This document shows positions 9,301-18,846 of a stretch of 55,871 bases of DNA, piece by piece. This DNA comes from Lachnospiraceae bacterium. GTDB taxonomy: Bacteria; Bacillota; Clostridia; Lachnospirales; Lachnospiraceae. The position numbers and the translations under genes were made by a program. A model generated the notes under the pieces. The model was not told where the DNA came from. It made no database searches and worked only from the letters and a program-made list of their open reading frames with translations. The stretch lies in the NCBI GenBank assembly GCA_017619615.1, contig JAFZRY010000022.1:1-55871 (forward strand). Reading direction: 5' to 3'. The number at the start of each line of letters is the position of its first letter. Positions within the stretch are counted from its first letter, which is position 1.

Positions 9301-9960
9301 ATTGCGCAGCGCAAGAAAGCCATTAAGGAACTGGGCCCGGTGTATGTGGAATCCATCGAGAAATACAAGGAAGTCTCCGAACGCTACGAGTTCCTGAAAG
9401 GACAGCAGGAAGACCTGATCAAGGCCGAAAAAGAACTGCAGGATATGATCCGCGAACTGGAAAAAGGCATGCGCGAACAGTTCCGCGAGCAGTTCGCCCT
9501 GATCCGTCAGGAGTTCTCCCGCGTATTCAGCGACCTGTTCGCCGGCGGCAAGGGCGACCTGATCCTGGAAGACCCGGACGACGTCCTGTCCTCGGGCGTC
9601 ATCATCAACGCGCAGCCGCCCGGAAAGAAACTGCAGAACATGATGCAGCTCTCCGGCGGCGAAAAAGCGCTGACCGCGATCGCGCTGCTGTTCGCGATCC
9701 AGAACCTGAAGCCCTCGCCGTTCTGTCTGCTGGACGAGATCGAAGCCGCGCTGGACGAACCGAACGTCAAACGTTTCGCAGACTATCTGTACCGCCTGCG
9801 CGGCAGCACGCAGTTCCTGATCATCACGCACCGCCGCGGCACCATGGAAATGGCCGACAAACTGTACGGCATCACGATGCAGGAAAAAGGCGTTTCCGTC
9901 CTGGTCTCCGTCAACCTGACGGACCCTGCCAGCCGCGAGATCCTGGACGAAGCGGAATAA
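6382..9960 (+). CDS. smc: Chromosome segregation protein SMC
   Basis: SMC is the condensin ATPase that, with ScpAB, loops and segregates the chromosome. The 1192-residue protein shows the full architecture. The N-terminal ATPase half has Walker A GPNGSGKSN at 31-39. Long coiled coil flanks a hinge at about 505-665 (KDRFPGICGVVADLI through YLTPGGVMSGGAYKN). The C-terminal half has the signature LSGGEKALTAIALLFAI near 1090 and Walker B CLLDEIEAALDEPNV near 1115. GAGGA at 6371-6375 supports the start. ftsY follows after 12 nt. Confidence 0.97.
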   Translation: MYLKKIETQGFKSFANRAVLEFTPGIMGIVGPNGSGKSNIADAVRWVLGEQSARQLRGSNMQDVIFAGTESRRPMSYAFVSLTIDNSDRSLSVDTDEVTVSRQVFRSGESEYRLNGNVCRLKDIYETFYDSGIGKEGYSIIGQGQIDTVLSNKPEERRLMFDEAAGIVKYRKRRDITLKKLESEQASRERVEDILGELEKQVGPLEKQSEKARQYLKLRDELKEYEVGAFALESDELESKLNEVRTNLETVNADLERASAEEEHLRDQYDALNTENEERDTRLAARQAQMADMRVANENREGRISLLTEQIRSAQANRDLIEERARDYDAAVTRIEKEREGFYTQKNAVDEELDRIDDKISALEEETEALEEEEKDLTFRLEKGNSTIMASLDRKAQITASLAALDAREEQTNERLAALTQEKEAADIQIRELQSDHDAQQETLKLLDEEIAGLSRKLEEDQDGERNLRIVRAEREEEKQRLERELGILRARRENLSNLIERYDGYGGSVKAIMEKKDRFPGICGVVADLITTDKKYETAIETVLGGRIQNIVTETEDAAKSLINYLKTNRLGRATFLPLDAVRGDRGFARPEALGEPGAIGTAASLVSTDGRYVGIVGFLLGQTLVADNMDHALAIARKYSYRLSIVTLEGEYLTPGGVMSGGAYKNNSNLLGRRRELDACEAEEKRKQARLVTIRTELKESAEKLEGMSSRIAETDLRLRRSSLQAAALRAQWEGKKKDLEQLRTRLASLTEEEEKRGRELEDIRTQRESVNQNVSDLDTDSESIRAQMTDLAVRLDKVKEQFREKSAALETLRVEFSNVSQKGDFLLQNVKRCNEEIARTRREKADLLQGNISVETVTREREEEIRQLRLDIETAEAELKRLEQLQREEEALKEERREEQHNYFEAKEAVTQRISLLDREQYRLQTQEQRLEEQIEKQAEYLWTEYEMTPSQARAIRNPEIKNPAEVRRFIAQRKKAIKELGPVYVESIEKYKEVSERYEFLKGQQEDLIKAEKELQDMIRELEKGMREQFREQFALIRQEFSRVFSDLFAGGKGDLILEDPDDVLSSGVIINAQPPGKKLQNMMQLSGGEKALTAIALLFAIQNLKPSPFCLLDEIEAALDEPNVKRFADYLYRLRGSTQFLIITHRRGTMEMADKLYGITMQEKGVSVLVSVNLTDPASREILDEAE

Positions 9961-9972
9961 AAGGAGTTTACT

Positions 9973-10845
9973 ATGGCCGGCTTTTTCAGCAAACTGAAGA
10001 ACTTATTCACCGTCTCCGACGTCTCCGAGGAGTTCTATGAAGAATTGGAAGAACGCCTCATCCTGAGCGACGTCGGCGCTGTCACATCCGAAATGATCGT
10101 GGACCGCTTAAAGACCGAAGCCTGGGACCGCCAGATCCTGCGCACGGACCAGCTCCGCAAACTGCTGAAAGAGCAGCTGCAGGAGCAGGTCAGCTGCGTA
10201 AAGCCTTCCTACCCCTGGGAGGAGGAAAAATGCCTGCTGTTCATCATCGGCGTCAACGGTGTGGGAAAGACCACGACCATCGGTAAACTGGCCCATGCGA
10301 TGCGGAAGATGGGAAAGAAGGTCATCCTGGTGGCGGCGGATACGTTCCGTGCCGGAGCAGCGGGTCAGCTGACGATTTGGGCGGAACGCGCAGGGGTGGA
10401 TATCGTCGCGCAGCATGAAGGCGCGGATCCTTCCGCGGTTCTGTACGACGGCATCGCGGCAGCCCACGCGCGCGGCGCGGACGTCGTGATCTGCGATACC
10501 GCGGGACGCCTGCACAATAAGAAGAACCTGATGGCGGAACTGGAAAAAATGCACCGTGTCGTCATGAAGGCGGGCGAGGACTATCAGGTCAGGAGCTTGA
10601 TCGTCCTGGACGCCACCACCGGCCAGAACGCCCTGAACCAGGCCCGCGCCTTCAAGGAAGTCACGGACGTGGACGGCATCATCCTGACCAAACTGGACGG
10701 CACGGCCAAAGGCGGCGTAGTCCTCAGCGTGCAGATGGAACTGCAGCTGCCCGTGCTCTACGCCGGCACCGGTGAAAAGATCGAAGATCTGGAGAAATTC
10801 GACGCCCACGCGTTTGTGGAAAAAATGTTCGAGGACGAAGACTGA
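9973..10845 (+). CDS. ftsY: Signal recognition particle receptor FtsY
   Basis: FtsY docks ribosome-SRP complexes at the membrane through a GTPase heterodimer with Ffh (encoded here at 21265). The 290-residue protein is a compact NG-domain form without the long acidic A domain of enteric FtsY. It has G1 [10 protein letters not shown] at about 94-103, [22 protein letters not shown] and [11 protein letters not shown]. The SD AAGGAG is well placed. In many Firmicutes ylxM-ffh follows directly; here dnaE and six further genes intervene. Confidence 0.95.
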   Translation: MAGFFSKLKNLFTVSDVSEEFYEELEERLILSDVGAVTSEMIVDRLKTEAWDRQILRTDQLRKLLKEQLQEQVSCVKPSYPWEEEKCLLFIIGVNGVGKTTTIGKLAHAMRKMGKKVILVAADTFRAGAAGQLTIWAERAGVDIVAQHEGADPSAVLYDGIAAAHARGADVVICDTAGRLHNKKNLMAELEKMHRVVMKAGEDYQVRSLIVLDATTGQNALNQARAFKEVTDVDGIILTKLDGTAKGGVVLSVQMELQLPVLYAGTGEKIEDLEKFDAHAFVEKMFEDED

Positions 10846-10890
10846 CCGTTCCGCGGCCCCCTGACCTGAGACCTTCCGGGAGATGAGACC

Positions 10891-13800
10891 ATGGCCTTTA
10901 CACACCTTCATCTTCATACCGAATACAGCCTGCTGGACGGCTCCTGCAAAATCGGGGAGCTGGTGCAGCGTGTCAAAGAACTGGGCATGGATTCCGTGGC
11001 CGTCACGGACCACGGTGTCATGTACGGCGTGATAGATTTCTACAAGGCCTGCAAAGCCGCAGGCATCCATCCCGTCCTGGGCTGTGAAGCCTACGTCGCG
11101 CCGGGCTCCCGCCTGGACCGCGAAGCCGGTGCGGGTGACGACCGCTACCACCACCTGATCCTGCTCGCGGAGAACGATCAGGGCTACGCCAACCTGATGA
11201 AGATCTGCTCCATCGGCTTCATCGACGGCTTTTACTACCGCCCGCGCGTGGATAAAAGTGTCCTGCGCCAATACTCGGAGGGCATCATCTGTCTCAGCGC
11301 CTGCCTCGCCGGTGAAGTCCAGCGGTACCTGGCCCGGAACCTGTACGAGGAAGCCAAGAACGCCGCCCTCGAATACCGGGACATCTTCGGGGAAAACAAC
11401 TATTTCCTCGAACTGCAGGACCACGGCCTGCCGGAGCAGAAGACCGTCAACAGCGGCCTGATGCGCCTGTCCCGTGAGACCGGGATCCCGCTCGTGGCCA
11501 CCAACGACGTTCATTATATCAATGAAGAAGACGCGGAAGCGCACGACCTCCTGATCTGTATCCAGACCGGCAAAAAAGTCAGCGACGAGAACCGCATGCG
11601 CTACGAAGGCGGCCAGTTCTACTTAAAGAGCGAAGAGGAGATGAAGCAGGTCTTCCCGTACGCCCTCGACGCATTGGAGCGCACGCATGAGATCGCGATG
11701 CGCTGCCGGGTCAACATCGAATTCGGCCACACCCGTCTGCCGCATTACCGGGTCCCGGAAGGGGAGACGAACTCCTCCTACCTGAGGAAACTGTGTCAGG
11801 AAGGCCTGAAAGATCGCTATCCTGAGGTCACGCCGGAAATACAGAAACGCCTGGATTACGAACTGTCCGTCATCGAAAACATGGGCTATGTGGATTACTT
11901 CCTGATCGTCTGGGACTTTATCCACTTTGCCGTGACGCACGGGATTCCGGTCGGCCCCGGCCGCGGCTCCGGCGCCGGTTCGCTGGTGGCCTATTCGCTG
12001 AAGATCACGGACATCGACCCGCTGTCCTATAAACTGCTGTTTGAACGCTTTCTTAACCCGGAACGCGTCAGCATGCCTGATATCGACGTAGATTTCTGCT
12101 ATGAGCGCCGCGGCGAAGTCATCGATTACGTGACCGAAAAGTACGGCGCGGACAGCGTGGTCCAGATCGCGACTTTCGGTACGCTGCAGGCGCGCGGTGT
12201 GATCCGCGACGTCGGCCGGGTGCTGGATTATCCGTACGCGCTGTGCGACCAGATGGCCAAGCTGGTCCCGCGCGGTCAGAACAACCGGAACATCACGCTG
12301 GACGAAGCGATGACGATGAGCCGGGACCTGAAAGAATTCTGCGAAAAGGACGAACGCGCCGCCCGCATCATGAAATTCGCCCGGCGGCTGGAGGGCCTGC
12401 CCCGCCACGCCTCGACCCACGCGGCCGGCGTCGTGATCTGCGGCGAGCCCGCCTACGATTTCGTCCCGCTGTCCCGCAGCCCTGAGGGCCAGCTGACCAC
12501 GCAGTTCCCGATGACCACCATCGAGGAACTCGGCCTGCTGAAAATGGATTTCCTGGGTCTCCGCACACTGACCGTGATCCGCCAGGCCAAAGACTTCATC
12601 CTTCAGCAGACCGGCCGGAAGATCGATTTCAGCCATATGAAATACGACGACCGTAAGGTCTTTGAAATGATCTCATCCGGCCGCGACGAAGGCGTGTTCC
12701 AGCTCGAATCTTCGGGCATGAAGAGTTTCATGCGCGAACTGAAGCCCGCCAATATCGAGGACCTGATCGCCGGCATCTCCCTGTACCGGCCCGGCCCCAT
12801 GCAGTTCATCCCGGACTACATCCGCGGCAAGAACGATCCGGCCTCGGTGCATTACCTGACTCCCCTGCTGGAGCCCATCCTGTCCGATACCTACGGATGC
12901 ATGGTGTATCAGGAGCAGGTCATGCAGATCGTGCGTGATCTGGGCGGCTATTCCATGGGCCGCAGCGACCTGGTCCGCCGCGCCATGAGCAAGAAAAAAG
13001 AAGCCGTCATGCGGAAAGAACGCCAGAATTTCGTCTACGGCAACGAGGCGGAAGGCGTCCCGGGCTGCGTGTCCCGCGGCATTTCCCCGGACATCGCCAA
13101 TACGATCTTTGACCAGATGATGGATTTCGCGCAGTACGCGTTCAACCGCTCGCACGCGGCCGGCTATGCGGTCGTGGCGTACCAGACGGCCTACCTGAAG
13201 TGCTTTTACCCGGTCGAATACATGTCCGCGCTCATGACCTCCGTCATGGATGTGACCTCCAAGGTCTCGGAATATATCGCCGTCTGCCGCCAGATGAATA
13301 TTCCCGTGCTGCCGCCGGACATCAATGAAAGCAGCTACGGTTTTGCTCCCGCGGGCGACGCCATCCGCTACGGCCTGACTGCGATCAAAGGCATCGGCAA
13401 AAATATCGTGGACGTCATCGTGGCGGAACGCGAAGAAGGCGGCCGGTTCACCGGGCTGGAAAACTTCCTGGACCGCATGAACGGCAAGGGCCTCAACAAG
13501 CGCGGTGTTGAAAACTTCATCTACGCCGGCGCGATGGACAGCCTGCCCGGAACGCGCAGTCAGAAGATCGCGGTGTACGCGGAACTGATGGACCAGATCC
13601 AGCGGAAGAAAAAGGACAGCTTCACCGGCCAGATGAGCCTGTTCGACTTCAGCCCGGCTGAAGAGCAGAGCCGCTTCACCGTCAGTTTTCCGGACGTGCC
13701 GGAATTCAGCCTTTCCGAAAAACTGACCTATGAAAACGAAGTCCTGGGCCTTTACGTCAGCGGCCATCCGCTGGAGGAAGACGCCGCGCTGCTTCGGCGC

Positions 13801-14403
13801 AACATCACGGCCCGCCTGTGCGACTTCAACCTGAATGAAGAAACGCAGGAATTCAACGTGACAGACGGCGACGTCGTGACCGTTGGCGGCCTCGTGAAAC
13901 AGAAGACGGTCAAGAGCACGCGCAGCGGCAATTCCATGATGATCCTGCAGCTGGAAGACCTCACGGACAGCATCGAAGTCCTGTGCTTCCCGCGCGAAAC
14001 CGAAAATTACCGCAATCGCGTCGAGGAAGGCAGCCGCGTCTTCATCCGCGGCCGCGTCTCCCTGGGCGATGACGCCAAAGGCAAGCTGATCTGCGCGCAG
14101 ATCCTGCTCTTTGACGAACTGCCCCTGGAGCCTTACGTGCTGTTCGAAAACCGCGCGGCCTATGAACTGGACAAATACCGTCTGGCCAAGATCCTGAAAG
14201 GCGTCAGCTGCGTTGTCACATTGAAGGAAGAGCGCCAGATGAAGCGCCTGGACGGCCTGAAGACGGCGGTATTCACCGAAGATATCCTCGCGGAACTGCG
14301 GGAAACATTCGGAGAAGACCATATAGCCGTGCAGGAAAGAAACGTGAAACACCTGTGGTCCGCCGGCCTGCGGAACCGCAGCGATGCCGGAAGCCCGGTC
14401 TGA
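10891..14403 (+). CDS. dnaE: DNA polymerase III alpha subunit, DnaE type
   Basis: This is the replicative polymerase subunit that in Firmicutes works with PolC, mainly in initial primer extension. The 1170-residue protein has an N-terminal PHP domain (FTHLHLHTEYSLLDG, AVTDHGVMYG), the polymerase catalytic motif PDIDVDF at 396-402, the GPGRGSGAGSLVAY block, a helix-hairpin-helix region (GLTAIKGIGKNIVD) and a C-terminal OB-fold region from about 990. There is no inserted 3'-5' exonuclease, as expected for DnaE rather than PolC. A 45-nt gap with GGGAGATGAG precedes the start. Confidence 0.96.
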   Translation: MAFTHLHLHTEYSLLDGSCKIGELVQRVKELGMDSVAVTDHGVMYGVIDFYKACKAAGIHPVLGCEAYVAPGSRLDREAGAGDDRYHHLILLAENDQGYANLMKICSIGFIDGFYYRPRVDKSVLRQYSEGIICLSACLAGEVQRYLARNLYEEAKNAALEYRDIFGENNYFLELQDHGLPEQKTVNSGLMRLSRETGIPLVATNDVHYINEEDAEAHDLLICIQTGKKVSDENRMRYEGGQFYLKSEEEMKQVFPYALDALERTHEIAMRCRVNIEFGHTRLPHYRVPEGETNSSYLRKLCQEGLKDRYPEVTPEIQKRLDYELSVIENMGYVDYFLIVWDFIHFAVTHGIPVGPGRGSGAGSLVAYSLKITDIDPLSYKLLFERFLNPERVSMPDIDVDFCYERRGEVIDYVTEKYGADSVVQIATFGTLQARGVIRDVGRVLDYPYALCDQMAKLVPRGQNNRNITLDEAMTMSRDLKEFCEKDERAARIMKFARRLEGLPRHASTHAAGVVICGEPAYDFVPLSRSPEGQLTTQFPMTTIEELGLLKMDFLGLRTLTVIRQAKDFILQQTGRKIDFSHMKYDDRKVFEMISSGRDEGVFQLESSGMKSFMRELKPANIEDLIAGISLYRPGPMQFIPDYIRGKNDPASVHYLTPLLEPILSDTYGCMVYQEQVMQIVRDLGGYSMGRSDLVRRAMSKKKEAVMRKERQNFVYGNEAEGVPGCVSRGISPDIANTIFDQMMDFAQYAFNRSHAAGYAVVAYQTAYLKCFYPVEYMSALMTSVMDVTSKVSEYIAVCRQMNIPVLPPDINESSYGFAPAGDAIRYGLTAIKGIGKNIVDVIVAEREEGGRFTGLENFLDRMNGKGLNKRGVENFIYAGAMDSLPGTRSQKIAVYAELMDQIQRKKKDSFTGQMSLFDFSPAEEQSRFTVSFPDVPEFSLSEKLTYENEVLGLYVSGHPLEEDAALLRRNITARLCDFNLNEETQEFNVTDGDVVTVGGLVKQKTVKSTRSGNSMMILQLEDLTDSIEVLCFPRETENYRNRVEEGSRVFIRGRVSLGDDAKGKLICAQILLFDELPLEPYVLFENRAAYELDKYRLAKILKGVSCVVTLKEERQMKRLDGLKTAVFTEDILAELRETFGEDHIAVQERNVKHLWSAGLRNRSDAGSPV

Positions 14404-14447
14404 TCCGGACCAGGCCCCATGCAATAATCGAAAGGAGGGGAAGAAAA

Positions 14448-16751
14448 ATGAAAACGACGGAACAGGACCTGCGGTCTGAGATCGAGGCGACAGACGAAGA
14501 CGCGGTGAACCGCGCCGTTTCGGATGAAGACGAAATGCCTCAGAGTTCCGGGGAAGGCACGCCCGAAAAACTGTATCAACAGCTGGTCAACACGATCCGC
14601 AAATACCATCCCTCCGATGACATGAAGCAGATCCGCGAAGCGTACGAGCTGGCGAACGAAGCACACAAAAACCAGATGCGCCGCTCCGGCGACCCGTACA
14701 TCACCCATCCGCTGCACGTCGCCATCATCCTCGCGGAACTCGAGATGGACAAGGAATCCATCATTGCCGGCCTCCTGCACGACGTGGTGGAAGACACGGA
14801 CTACACGCTGGAGGACATCGAAAAGCGCTTCGGCCCGGACGTTTCCCTGCTGGTGGACGGCGTCACCAAACTGACACGTCTGTCGCTGGGCACGTCGGAC
14901 AAACTGGAGATGCAGGCGGAAAACCTGCGGAAGATGTTCCTGTCCATGTCCAAGGACATCCGGATCATCATCATCAAACTGGCCGACCGTCTCCACAATA
15001 TGCGCACCCTGCAGTACCAGAAACCCGAAAAGCAGCGCGAAAAAGCCGCGGAAACGCTGGACATCTACGCGCCGCTGGCCAGCCGCCTGGGCATTTTCCG
15101 TCTGAAGATGGAACTGGATAACCTGAGCCTGCAGTACCTGGAGCCGGAAAAATACGCCAAACTGGTGCGCGACATTGAAGAGCGCTCGCATTCGCGCGAA
15201 GAATTCGTCCAGTCCATCGTCACGGACGTCAGTTCACACCTGAAGGATGCGGGCATCAACGCGAAAGTCTACGGACGCGTCAAGCACATTTTCAGCATTT
15301 ACAAGAAGATGGCCATCCAGCAGAAGAGTCTGGATGAAATCTACGACCTCTTCGCCATCCGCATCCTGGTCAATACCGTGCAGGACTGCTACGCGGTCCT
15401 GGGCCTGATCCACGAGATGTACATGCCGCTGCCGGGCCGTTTCAAGGACTATATCGCTATCCCCAAAGCGAATAAATACCAGTCGCTGCATACGACGGTC
15501 ATCGGCAAGAGCGGCGTGCCGTTCGAGATCCAGATCCGAACCTACGAGATGCACCGGACCGCGGAATACGGCGTCGCAGCACACTGGAAGTACAAGGAAG
15601 GCGGAAGCATCACTAAGGAAGAGGAAAAGCTGAACTGGCTGCGCCAGATACTGGAATGGCAGCGGGAAATGCCGGACAACACCGAATTCATGGAAAGCGT
15701 CCGCAACGACCTGGACATTTTCGCGGACACCGTGTACTGCTTCACGCCGCAGGGCGACGTCAAGAACCTGCCCGCCGGCTCCACGCCCATCGATTTCGCC
15801 TACGCCATCCACAGCGCGGTAGGCAATAAGATGGTCGGTGCCCGCGTCAATGAACGCCTGGTCCCCATCGATTATAAACTGCGCAACGGCGACCGCGTGG
15901 AGATCATCACCTCCCAGAATTCACGGGGCCCGAGCCGCGACTGGCTGAACATGGTCAAGTCCTCCCAGGCGCGGAACAAGATCAACCAGTGGTTCAAGGA
16001 GCAGAACAAAGAGGACAACATCGACAAGGGCCGCGACCTGCTGGAACGAAGCGCCAAAGCCAAAGGTTACGTCCTGTCCGAACTGCTGCGTCCCGAATAC
16101 ATGGAAAAGGTCATGAAGAAGTACGGCTTCCAGGAATGGAACGCGGTACTGGCTTCCGTGGGGCACGGCGGCATCAAGGAGGGCCAGGTCATCAACCGCC
16201 TGGCGGAAGAGCGGCGCAAGGACCAGCAGAGACACATCACCGACGCGCAGGTGATCGAACTGGTGCAGGAGCAGGGCAAGAAGACCGTAGCACACAGCAA
16301 GGGCGGCATCGTGGTGGAAGGCATCCACGACCTGGCCGTGCATTTCTCGCGGTGCTGCAGCCCGATCCCCGGCGACGAGATCGTGGGCTTCGTGACCCGC
16401 GGCCGCGGCGTGTCCATCCACCGTACGGACTGCGTCAACGTGATGAACCTGCCGGCGGAGGAACGCGACCGCTTGATCGAAGCGGAGTGGCAGATGCCCG
16501 AAGACAGCTCACGCGAACGCTATCTGGCCAACATGATCATCTATGTGAACAACCGCGTGGGCATGCTGGCGGACATCTCCCGGGTCATGACGGAGATGAG
16601 CATCGACATCGTCAGCCTGAATACCAAGGTCAACAAGCAGGGCATCGCGACGGTGGAACTGTCGTTCCAGTCCACGGGCACGGAGGAGATCCAGACCGTG
16701 ACCGCGCGCCTGAAACAGATCAACGGGGTCTTTGACGTGACCCGCATGTAG
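14448..16751 (+). CDS. relA: Bifunctional (p)ppGpp synthetase/hydrolase, Rel/SpoT family
   Basis: The protein makes and degrades the stringent-response alarmone (p)ppGpp. It has 767 residues from the ATG at 14448, chosen because AAGGAGGGG lies 7 nt upstream; longer in-frame openings run back into dnaE. Order: acidic N-terminal extension (1-40), HD hydrolase with HDVVEDTDYT at 111-120 (metal residues intact), synthetase with the NKYQSLHTTVIG block, TGS domain (YCFTPQGDVKNLP), zinc-finger-like region (HFSRCCSPIPGDEIVG) and a C-terminal ACT domain. Both catalytic halves look intact. It heads a relA-MBL-hemZ-hisS block common in Clostridia. Confidence 0.95.
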   Translation: MKTTEQDLRSEIEATDEDAVNRAVSDEDEMPQSSGEGTPEKLYQQLVNTIRKYHPSDDMKQIREAYELANEAHKNQMRRSGDPYITHPLHVAIILAELEMDKESIIAGLLHDVVEDTDYTLEDIEKRFGPDVSLLVDGVTKLTRLSLGTSDKLEMQAENLRKMFLSMSKDIRIIIIKLADRLHNMRTLQYQKPEKQREKAAETLDIYAPLASRLGIFRLKMELDNLSLQYLEPEKYAKLVRDIEERSHSREEFVQSIVTDVSSHLKDAGINAKVYGRVKHIFSIYKKMAIQQKSLDEIYDLFAIRILVNTVQDCYAVLGLIHEMYMPLPGRFKDYIAIPKANKYQSLHTTVIGKSGVPFEIQIRTYEMHRTAEYGVAAHWKYKEGGSITKEEEKLNWLRQILEWQREMPDNTEFMESVRNDLDIFADTVYCFTPQGDVKNLPAGSTPIDFAYAIHSAVGNKMVGARVNERLVPIDYKLRNGDRVEIITSQNSRGPSRDWLNMVKSSQARNKINQWFKEQNKEDNIDKGRDLLERSAKAKGYVLSELLRPEYMEKVMKKYGFQEWNAVLASVGHGGIKEGQVINRLAEERRKDQQRHITDAQVIELVQEQGKKTVAHSKGGIVVEGIHDLAVHFSRCCSPIPGDEIVGFVTRGRGVSIHRTDCVNVMNLPAEERDRLIEAEWQMPEDSSRERYLANMIIYVNNRVGMLADISRVMTEMSIDIVSLNTKVNKQGIATVELSFQSTGTEEIQTVTARLKQINGVFDVTRM

Positions 16752-16759
16752 GAGGCAGC

Positions 16760-17428
16760 ATGAACAGTCTGCGGATCAAACCGAAGGAATATAAAGGCTT
16801 TGCGATAAGGAAAGCGGTGGTCGGCCCCATTGCCACCAACGTGTATTTTCTGATCAACACCGAAACGAAGGAAGTCCTGGTGGCCGATCCCGGCGCGGAA
16901 GGCCCGCTGCTGGTGCAGTATCTGAAGAACAACGAATACAAACCGGCCGCGATTCTGCTCACGCACGGCCACGAAGACCATATCATGGCGGCGCAGGAAC
17001 TGCGCGACGCGTTCGGGTGCCCGATCCTCTGCCACGAGGCGGAGGTGCCACTGCTGGCAGACCCGCAGATGAACTGTTCGGTATGGGAAAGCACGCCCTG
17101 CACCCTGTCGGCAGACCGCCTGCTGAAGGAAGGCGAGGAAGTAACACTGGCCGGGATGACGTTCCGGGTCCTGCACACGCCGGGACATACCGCGGGAAGC
17201 TGCTGCTTCTATTTCCCGTCCTACGAGCTGTTACTGAGCGGCGACACGCTGTTCCATGGCTCCTACGGCCGCACGGACCTGCCCACAGGCAGCGACGCGC
17301 AGATGCTGGCTTCCGTCCGGCGCCTGCTGAAGGAACTGCCGGGTGAGACGATCGTGTATCCGGGCCACATGGACCGGACATTCATCGCATTCGAACAGCG
17401 GTTCAATCCGCTCGCGGAGTTCGTATGA
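16760..17428 (+). CDS. Metallo-beta-lactamase-fold hydrolase (glyoxalase II-like)
   Basis: The 222-residue single-domain MBL protein has the metal ligands THGHEDH, the HTPGHTAGS loop, SGDTLF with the bridging Asp, and a C-terminal GHM. The sequence resembles the short YcbL/GloB-like hydrolases found between rel and hemZ in many clostridia. The substrate is unproven; a thioester such as S-lactoylglutathione is the textbook guess, but many clostridia lack glutathione. Its stop overlaps the hemZ start as ATGA. Confidence 0.88.
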   Translation: MNSLRIKPKEYKGFAIRKAVVGPIATNVYFLINTETKEVLVADPGAEGPLLVQYLKNNEYKPAAILLTHGHEDHIMAAQELRDAFGCPILCHEAEVPLLADPQMNCSVWESTPCTLSADRLLKEGEEVTLAGMTFRVLHTPGHTAGSCCFYFPSYELLLSGDTLFHGSYGRTDLPTGSDAQMLASVRRLLKELPGETIVYPGHMDRTFIAFEQRFNPLAEFV

Positions 17429-18846
17429 TCGGGTTTTATTTTCCCGGAGTGGGAGAAAACTTCGAATATGACGTACGCGGCCTGCTGACGTCGTTTTTCC
17501 CGGGCGAGGAGATCAAAAAGATCCCCGGCGCGCTGACCGAAGAAGAGCAGCGGGCTGCCGGATTCCGTGTCGTTTACGCGGTACCGGAGCCGGACTTTAC
17601 CCGGCCTTACGAGGACCTCAAAAACAGTTTTATGCGCCGGGTCTACGATGAACTGCGCGTGCTGAGCGGTACCGACCTCCCCTGGGGCACGCTCACCGGC
17701 ATCCGCCCCACCAAGCTCATCATGCAGATGCTGGAGGAGGGCCGCCGGCCCGTCGAGATCGCGGAGCACATGCGCCGGATCTATTATCTGGACGGCGAAA
17801 AACTGAGCCTGGCCATCGCCATCGCGCAGCGGGAACGCGCCGTGCTGGCAGGCCTGTCCGGGCCGGAAGGCTGGAGTCTGTACGTGGGCATCCCGTTCTG
17901 TCCCAGCCGCTGCTCGTATTGCTCGTTTACGTCGTATCCGATCGAAAAGGCGGCCTCTAAGGTCGAGCCCTATCTCGAAACGATGTTTTACGAGATGGAT
18001 CAGAGCATCCCGCTCATGAAAGGCGTGATCCCGGATACCATCTATATCGGCGGCGGCACACCTACCGCGCTGAGCGCCGGCCAGCTTGACCGCCTGCTGG
18101 ATAAGATCTGCCGCAGCGTACCCGCGGACCGCGTGAAAGAATTCACCGTGGAAGCCGGCCGGCCGGACAGCATCACGCCGGAAAAACTGCAGGTGATGCG
18201 GAATTACCCCGTCACCCGCATCTCTGTCAATCCGCAGACCATGCAGCAGCGGACGCTGGACACGATCGGCCGTCTCCATACGGTGGAGGACATCGTCCGC
18301 GCGTTCGGGATGGCGCGAGACGCCGGCTTTGACAACATCAACATGGACCTGATCCTGGGCCTGCCCGGTGAAACGTCGGCGGACGTGCAGGACACCCTGG
18401 CACAGCTGAAGCCGCTGGCGCCTGAAAGCCTCACCGTACACGCACTGGCTATCAAACGGGCTTCGCGCCTGCGCCGGGAGGACAACGGGTCCGGCGAAGA
18501 GGACCGTTTCGGCCCGGCTTACGAAAAGGACGAACCTGCCGCCATGATGCGTGCGGCCTCCTCCGGCGCTCAGGAAATGGGTCTCTTCCCGTACTATCTC
18601 TATCGCCAGAAAAACATGGCCGGCAATCTGGAAAACGTCGGCTACGCGGCGCCCGGGAAGGAAGGTCTCTATAACATCTTGATTATGGAGGAAAAACAGA
18701 GTATCCTTGCGGTAGGCGCCGGCAATATCAGCAAAGCGGTGTACCCGGACGGCCGTATCGAGCGCGCGGACAACGTCAAGGGGCTGGAGGAATACCGGCT
18801 GCGCATCGAGGAAATGATCGAAAGGAAGCGGAAATTATGGCTTTGA
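17425..18846 (+). CDS. hemZ: Radical SAM coproporphyrinogen dehydrogenase-like protein HemZ
   Basis: The 473-residue protein is of the HemN/HemZ class. A clostridial N-terminal extension (1-150, including GTLTGIRPTKL) precedes the radical SAM core with the cluster motif PFCPSRCSYCSF (C-x3-C-x2-C), the GGGTPTAL block and MDLILGLPGET. HemZ is annotated as an oxygen-independent coproporphyrinogen III oxidase, but it occurs in many clostridia that lack a heme pathway, so its true substrate is uncertain. It overlaps the MBL gene by 4 nt and hisS by 10 nt. Confidence 0.9.
   Translation: MIGFYFPGVGENFEYDVRGLLTSFFPGEEIKKIPGALTEEEQRAAGFRVVYAVPEPDFTRPYEDLKNSFMRRVYDELRVLSGTDLPWGTLTGIRPTKLIMQMLEEGRRPVEIAEHMRRIYYLDGEKLSLAIAIAQRERAVLAGLSGPEGWSLYVGIPFCPSRCSYCSFTSYPIEKAASKVEPYLETMFYEMDQSIPLMKGVIPDTIYIGGGTPTALSAGQLDRLLDKICRSVPADRVKEFTVEAGRPDSITPEKLQVMRNYPVTRISVNPQTMQQRTLDTIGRLHTVEDIVRAFGMARDAGFDNINMDLILGLPGETSADVQDTLAQLKPLAPESLTVHALAIKRASRLRREDNGSGEEDRFGPAYEKDEPAAMMRAASSGAQEMGLFPYYLYRQKNMAGNLENVGYAAPGKEGLYNILIMEEKQSILAVGAGNISKAVYPDGRIERADNVKGLEEYRLRIEEMIERKRKLWL

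Noticed and set aside
14355-14447. Upstream extension of relA in the same frame
   Set aside because: It overlaps the end of dnaE, and the SD AAGGAGGGG points to ATG 14448.
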